Program-made: the position numbers and the translations under genes
Notes under the pieces: model-generated
The model's database searches: none
Told to the model about the DNA's origin: nothing
The model's input: only the letters and a program-made list of their open reading frames with translations
From: Thaumasiovibrio subtropicus
Lineage (GTDB): Bacteria > Pseudomonadota > Gammaproteobacteria > Enterobacterales > Vibrionaceae
DNA: 64,000 nt
Direction: 5' to 3'
Assembly: GCF_019703835.1 (NCBI RefSeq)
Contig: NZ_AP023054.1
Coordinates: forward strand, 2,541,580 to 2,605,579
Shown: piece by piece, positions 60,155 through 64,000 of the stretch
Numbering within the stretch: position 1 is the stretch's first letter
Layout: the number at the start of each line of letters is the position of its first letter

Positions 60155-60739
60155 ATGGCATTCGAACTACCAGCACTACCTTATGAGAAAACTGCACTTG
60201 AGCCACACATCTCAGCAGAAACGCTAGATTTCCACCACGGTAAACACCACAACACTTACGTTGTTAAGCTGAACGGCCTGATCCCAGGCACTGAGTTTGA
60301 AGGCAAATCTCTGGAAGAGATCATCAAGACCTCAACCGGTGGTGTATTCAACAACGCTGCACAAATCTGGAACCACACCTTCTACTGGCACTGCCTATCA
60401 CCAAACGGTGGTGGCGAGCCAACTGGCGCGCTTGCAGACGCTATCGTTGCAAGCTTCGGTTCTTTCGAAGACTTCAAAGCGAAATTCACCGATTCTGCAA
60501 TCAACAACTTTGGTTCATCTTGGACTTGGTTGGTAAAGAAAGCTGACGGCAGCCTAGACATCGTGAACACGTCTAACGCAGCAACACCACTGACAGACGA
60601 AGGTGTAACACCACTTCTTACTGTTGACCTTTGGGAACACGCTTACTACATCGATTTCCGCAACGTACGTCCTGACTACATGGGCGCGTTCTGGGCATTG
60701 GTTAACTGGGAATTCGCCGCGGAAAACTTCGCAGCCTAA
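60155..60739 (+). CDS. sodB: iron superoxide dismutase
   Basis: A 194-aa cytosolic Fe-SOD. Metal ligands: His27 region ([12 protein letters not shown]), His74 ([14 protein letters not shown]), and Asp/His in [13 protein letters not shown]. The Gln in [11 protein letters not shown] and NGGG after SPNG indicate the iron form. Start at 60155 gives [12 protein letters not shown], identical in style to family N-termini; an in-frame ATG at 60140 is less likely. The leader holds a GGGGTTTCAACCCC hairpin. sodB is repressed by RyhB-type sRNAs in relatives; not testable here. Confidence 0.97.
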   Translation: MAFELPALPYEKTALEPHISAETLDFHHGKHHNTYVVKLNGLIPGTEFEGKSLEEIIKTSTGGVFNNAAQIWNHTFYWHCLSPNGGGEPTGALADAIVASFGSFEDFKAKFTDSAINNFGSSWTWLVKKADGSLDIVNTSNAATPLTDEGVTPLLTVDLWEHAYYIDFRNVRPDYMGAFWALVNWEFAAENFAA

Positions 60740-60761
60740 TTTTCTCAATGCAACGATAACG

Positions 60762-60792
60762 AAAGAGCCAACATTACGTTGGCTCTTTTTTT
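60762..60792. terminator. terminator of sodB
   Basis: AAAGAGCCAAC/GTTGGCTCTTTTTTT with short loop; the A-run on the left also suits the convergent LysR gene. Confidence 0.9.
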
Positions 60793-60808
60793 ATCTCTTG
60801 TATACACA

Positions 60809-61726
60809 CTAAATCGTCGCCTTTACTCCCTCAATCAAGGCATTTCTCGCAGCCATGTTCAACACATTGTCCCGACTCGACTCACGCAAGACCAAGGTAA
60901 CTGGCCAAGCGGTTGGCGATACCAAATATTCTACCTCGCATGCCTCTATCAAGCCGCGCTCAACAAAAGGCGCTGCCGTAGAAAGAGGTAAAATCGCCCA
61001 GCTTCCCGCGATGTCACCCAATGTCTCCACCAATAAGTGCACATCACCAATACGTTGCATTTTTGACGTGTAAGTCGCCATCGTTTCTAAACCCGCCAAC
61101 ATATAGCTTTCCGGTACCAAACTCATTTGCTGCTGCATTATTGCCAACGGACAAGGTTGGCTCTGCAAGAGCGCACTCCCCTTCGTCACGTAAGTGGCGA
61201 AACCAAGCGAACCAATATTTATCCCCGATAACCCCTGAACCGGTTTTGAGCGCGGAGTTGTAAACTGCAAAGAGAGGTCAGCTTGTTGCGCCGAGAGTGC
61301 TTGAATAGCAACATCTTTAGTTTGAGCAAGCCAATGCACCGCCGCACGGGAGTAGTGTTGAGCGATATGCCGTTTTGCTTCAATAATCAGACTACGTGGC
61401 ATAAGAGGGTCATAACTCACGACGAGTTCTTGCGCACCCAAGTCACGACTCAATCCATCAACGATGTACTGAACTTCTTGGCGCTGTGCCAAAAACGATT
61501 CCGCGTACTGCAGCAAGCGCTTGGCTTCGGGTTTTAATTGCGGGAACTTACTACTGCGATCAAATAGGGTCACATTCCAGTCAATTTCAAGGTATGCCAC
61601 TAGCTGATGGACGGTGGAGCGATCTTTGTTTAAGGATCTCGCCGCTGCACTGAATGACCCTTTTTTTACTACCGCAACAAAAGCCTCTAACTGATCAAAT
61701 GTAAATCCGCTCACACCAAACCTCAT
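60809..61726 (-). CDS. LysR-family transcriptional regulator
   Basis: A 305-aa regulator with an N-terminal winged helix (FTFDQLEAFVAVVKKGSFSA; NKDRSTVHQLVAYLEIDWNV) and a C-terminal sensor domain. The recognition helix resembles that of the LysR at 18161, so the two may share ancestry. GTG at 61714 with AGG upstream is an alternative start. Divergent from the exported D-aminoacylase-like gene across 126 bp, so it probably regulates it. Confidence 0.88.
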   Translation of the reverse strand: MRFGVSGFTFDQLEAFVAVVKKGSFSAAARSLNKDRSTVHQLVAYLEIDWNVTLFDRSSKFPQLKPEAKRLLQYAESFLAQRQEVQYIVDGLSRDLGAQELVVSYDPLMPRSLIIEAKRHIAQHYSRAAVHWLAQTKDVAIQALSAQQADLSLQFTTPRSKPVQGLSGINIGSLGFATYVTKGSALLQSQPCPLAIMQQQMSLVPESYMLAGLETMATYTSKMQRIGDVHLLVETLGDIAGSWAILPLSTAAPFVERGLIEACEVEYLVSPTAWPVTLVLRESSRDNVLNMAARNALIEGVKATI

Positions 61727-61852
61727 TTTGTTTGTAATTTACCAACATTATAGAGATGTACTGATGGATGTTACAGCCTACGATGACACTGTTGTTTAGA
61801 GCCCCACGAAAGTACTGGGGACATGTTGTTCATTCTCTGACAAGGAGCCGCT

Positions 61853-63322
61853 ATGCGTCTTTCTCTTCTCGCTCTCGCTTTGGTCACAACGCTAAACCCA
61901 GCCTTCGCGACCCCAAACACGTCCGACTACGACCTAGTTATTTCGCAAGGTCGCGTCATCGACCCTGAAACCCAGACAGATGCCGTGTTAAATATTGGTA
62001 TTCGTAATGGGCGCATTGCCACACTGTCTGAAGAGACACTCAATGGCGAACGCGAGATTGATGCAACAGACAAGATTGTCGGCCCGGGATTTATCGACTT
62101 ACATACCCACAGCGGCTTACCTTTTGGTGCCTTATTGCAGCTCCGCGATGGCGTAACGACTGCGCTGGATCTCGAAGCAGGGGCATTCCCAGCCAGTGAG
62201 TACGGTAACTTCATAAAAGCCGCACCTTATTTGAACTATGGTGCATCGGTTGCTCACTTCTCTATTCGTATGAAGGTCATTGAGGGTCGTGAACATGCTT
62301 GGCTAATTGGTGAAAATGGTGCAATCGTGCCGGGTGCAGCCTTTTTTCAACAGCCTACAGACGCAGAAGTAGAACAAATGCGCGAACTACTGCATCAAGG
62401 TCTTGATGACGGTGGCTTAGGCATTGGTTTCCTACTGGACTACATGTCGCCAGCGGTCAGTGATGCAGAAATGAGAATGATCTTTGAAGTGGCGGCTGAG
62501 CGTGATGCACCGATCTGGGCGCACATTCGCCGTGGTGTTAATGGTGATATTCAACCTCTTCACGACGTACTTGATGTGGCAATTGAGACGGGCGCACCGT
62601 TGCATATCTCACACATCAACGCCAATGCTATGGGTGAAATCGGCAACTGGATGAAGGTGATCGATGAAGCAAACAAGCATGGTGCTGATGTCACTATGGA
62701 GATCTTCCCTTATACCGCTGGCTCAACATCCATCTCTGCCGATGTCTTTAATAGAGACTGGAAAACCATTTTCAATATCTCCTATGAAGATGTTCAGTGG
62801 GCAGAAACAGGTGAGTTCTTCACAGAAGAAACTTGGTATAAAACGCGTGAAGCGCGCCCAGATGGCATGGTCGTCCACCACTACATGAAAGAAGAGTGGC
62901 TGCGAGAAGCGATGGTGCACCCAGAAATGATGATTGCAACCGACGCAATGCCATCATTTAACGCAGAGACAAAAGCAGCCCCGAACGGTGCGGGCTCTTA
63001 CACTCGCCTTCTCAGTGAATATGTACGCGATGAAAAAGTGATTAGTTTGAGCGACGCCTTTATGAAAGGCAGCTACTTACCTGCGCGACGTCTTGAGCAG
63101 GTGGCGCCCGTGTTTAAGCGTAAAGGTCGCATCCAAGAGGGTGCTGATGCCGACCTACTCATCTTTGACATTGATAACATCAAAAGCAACTCGGCATACA
63201 CGAACCCTTTCGCTGAGGCCACCGGCTATGACTACATCATGATTGAAGGCGAAATTGTCATTGATAATGATGATCTCACCCTCGAAGCACCAGGACGCCA
63301 GTTACTCGGTACCACCTTATAA
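61853..63322 (+). CDS. exported N-acyl-D-amino-acid deacylase-like amidohydrolase
   Basis: A 489-aa metal-dependent hydrolase with signal peptide MRLSLLALALVTTLNPAFA, hence periplasmic. GPGFIDLHTHSGLPFG is the HxH motif; WAHIRRGVNG, LHISHINANAMGEIGNW and MIATDAMPSF supply further ligands. The order fits D-aminoacylases/N-acyl-D-glutamate deacylases, which free amino acids from N-acylated D forms. Substrate is inferred only from family. Preceded by AAGGAGC ribosome site and followed by a terminator. Confidence 0.85.
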   Translation: MRLSLLALALVTTLNPAFATPNTSDYDLVISQGRVIDPETQTDAVLNIGIRNGRIATLSEETLNGEREIDATDKIVGPGFIDLHTHSGLPFGALLQLRDGVTTALDLEAGAFPASEYGNFIKAAPYLNYGASVAHFSIRMKVIEGREHAWLIGENGAIVPGAAFFQQPTDAEVEQMRELLHQGLDDGGLGIGFLLDYMSPAVSDAEMRMIFEVAAERDAPIWAHIRRGVNGDIQPLHDVLDVAIETGAPLHISHINANAMGEIGNWMKVIDEANKHGADVTMEIFPYTAGSTSISADVFNRDWKTIFNISYEDVQWAETGEFFTEETWYKTREARPDGMVVHHYMKEEWLREAMVHPEMMIATDAMPSFNAETKAAPNGAGSYTRLLSEYVRDEKVISLSDAFMKGSYLPARRLEQVAPVFKRKGRIQEGADADLLIFDIDNIKSNSAYTNPFAEATGYDYIMIEGEIVIDNDDLTLEAPGRQLLGTTL

Positions 63323-63332
63323 AAATCGCCAC

Positions 63333-63366
63333 AAGGAGCCAGCCATTATCGCTGGCTCTTTTTTGA
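63333..63366 (+). terminator. terminator of the D-aminoacylase-like gene
   Basis: GAGCCAGC/GCTGGCTC stem with loop CATTATC, followed by TTTTTT. Confidence 0.9.
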
Positions 63367-63459
63367 AATCACCCTCTAGACTTCAAAACAATGCCTTGCC
63401 GACAAGCATAGCGAGACCTTACTGACCACGCCTCTTGAGATGACTTAAGTACACTTGCG

Positions 63460-63693
63460 TTAACTGAGCTGCGTTATCGCCAGTTCATCACCTGAGATCC
63501 ACTGATACCAGACTTGCTTTGCGTCGAGACAACTCTGGCCGCCAACGATCTCTTGCTTTATCTTGCCGCGTTTTTGCCAGATCACTAACATGGCATCAAC
63601 CCCGTCTTGGCTCAGTGCGAACTTCCGCGCGATCACCGCACGCTCAACACGGCCTTGCTCTATCAAATACGCTTTTAGCGATTGAAGTATCAT
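63460..63693 (-). CDS. feoC: FeoC-like regulator of ferrous iron transport
   Basis: A 77-aa small winged-helix protein that accompanies FeoB. MILQSLKAYLIEQGRVERAV and FALSQDGVDAMLVIWQKRGKI match the FeoC helix-turn-helix; the C-terminal part has a single Cys (GGQSCLDAK), fewer than enterobacterial FeoC. The start at 63693 overlaps the feoB stop as ATGA; a start at 63705 is possible. Last gene of a feoABC operon entering from the right. Confidence 0.82.
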   Translation of the reverse strand: MILQSLKAYLIEQGRVERAVIARKFALSQDGVDAMLVIWQKRGKIKQEIVGGQSCLDAKQVWYQWISGDELAITQLS

Positions 63694-64000
63694 GCAAAAT
63701 CCCAACTCACACGTCGTTCACCTGCCTGCTTCATCAATCGATATACGAGGATATTCAACAGGGTAAACAAACCGCACCAACTCAAACTTTGCATTGGATG
63801 CTGAGCCAGCATGCTAAGTTGGTAGCTGAACGTCGCTGCCGTATAAGCGACAAGCAGTGTCCATCCTCCGACAAAAAGCGCAAACGGACGACCAAATTCA
63901 CGCACGTATGCGCCCATCGCAGCGGCACAAGGGGTATATAAAAGAATAAAAAGCAGATAAGCAAATGCACTGGCTGCCGAGAACGTTGTCGTTAGGCTAC
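63690..64000 (-). CDS. feoB: ferrous iron transporter FeoB (C-terminal part)
   Basis: The last 102 codons of the ferrous iron permease; the rest lies beyond the right edge. Reading in from the edge gives FAYLLFILLYTPCAAAMGAY then VREFGRPFALFVGGWTLLVAY, the conserved FeoB C-terminal membrane motif with the YTPCAA Cys, followed by two more hydrophobic helices. Its stop overlaps feoC by ATGA. Confidence 0.93.
   Translation of the reverse strand, partial: SLTTTFSAASAFAYLLFILLYTPCAAAMGAYVREFGRPFALFVGGWTLLVAYTAATFSYQLSMLAQHPMQSLSWCGLFTLLNILVYRLMKQAGERRVSWDFA

Overview
The window looks like chromosome I of a member of the Vibrionaceae. It carries luxO-luxU with a Qrr small RNA beside uvrB, the sodium-motor protein MotY beside ribonuclease T, a FadL/VolA-type lipase pair, a ToxR/ToxS-like pair and the rsx (rnf) operon. 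The genus cannot be fixed from sequence alone; a non-cholerae marine genus such as Grimontia or Enterovibrio is a guess. Gene density is high, intergenic regions are AT-rich, and no insertion sequence, transposase, integrase, phage gene or CRISPR array was seen.

Layout. 1-2.5 kb: molybdopterin operon moaABCDE on the minus strand (moaE cut by the window edge), behind a probable Moco riboswitch leader. 3-4.7 kb: a Lon-substrate-binding-domain protein and a YvcK/YbhK protein on plus. 4.7-8.9 kb: luxU, luxO, a Qrr sRNA with a sigma-54 promoter, and uvrB. 8.9-9.8 kb: a gene-poor gap with three clustered DnaA boxes resembling E. coli DARS1, which also lies next to uvrB. 9.8-37.5 kb: an accessory block with a PAS-GGDEF cyclase, two exported amidohydrolases, small unknown genes, a secreted protein with a TolA-like C-terminus, an NlpE-like lipoprotein, a PSD/PsiD-like decarboxylase, two LysR regulators, two outer-membrane barrels, a complete RND efflux operon, a cold-shock-domain protein, a ToxRS-like membrane regulator pair linked to an AT-hook-like protein, a porin and an exported serine hydrolase. 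37.6-38 kb: tRNA-Asn followed by tandem relics of its 3' half and terminator. 38.2-45.3 kb: rsxABCDGE and nth; RsxC has a seven-fold 41-residue repeat. 45.6-52.2 kb: Sel1-repeat protein, gloA, an OFA-type MFS transporter, a LysE exporter, motY and rnt. 52.5-59.5 kb: fadL-like porin, VolA-like lipase, ribonuclease Z and an NhaC-like antiporter. 59.6-64 kb: grxD, sodB, a LysR/exported D-aminoacylase-like pair, feoC and the end of feoB.

How the genes work together. LuxU passes phosphate to LuxO, which with sigma-54 should drive the adjacent qrr gene. The moa genes supply molybdopterin and are probably feedback-controlled by the leader RNA. Rsx and Nth share a block, as in other gamma-proteobacteria, joining SoxR reduction/electron transport and DNA repair. 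FadL and VolA should cooperate in using host or environmental phospholipid fatty acids. The accessory block is rich in exported hydrolases, each near a LysR gene, and in envelope proteins, which fits scavenging of amide or amino-acid derivatives and envelope defence. The most novel-looking unit is the 29.7-32.7 kb cluster: a winged-helix-like/coiled-coil protein divergent from an AT-hook-like protein, a ToxR-like regulator and a ToxS-like partner.
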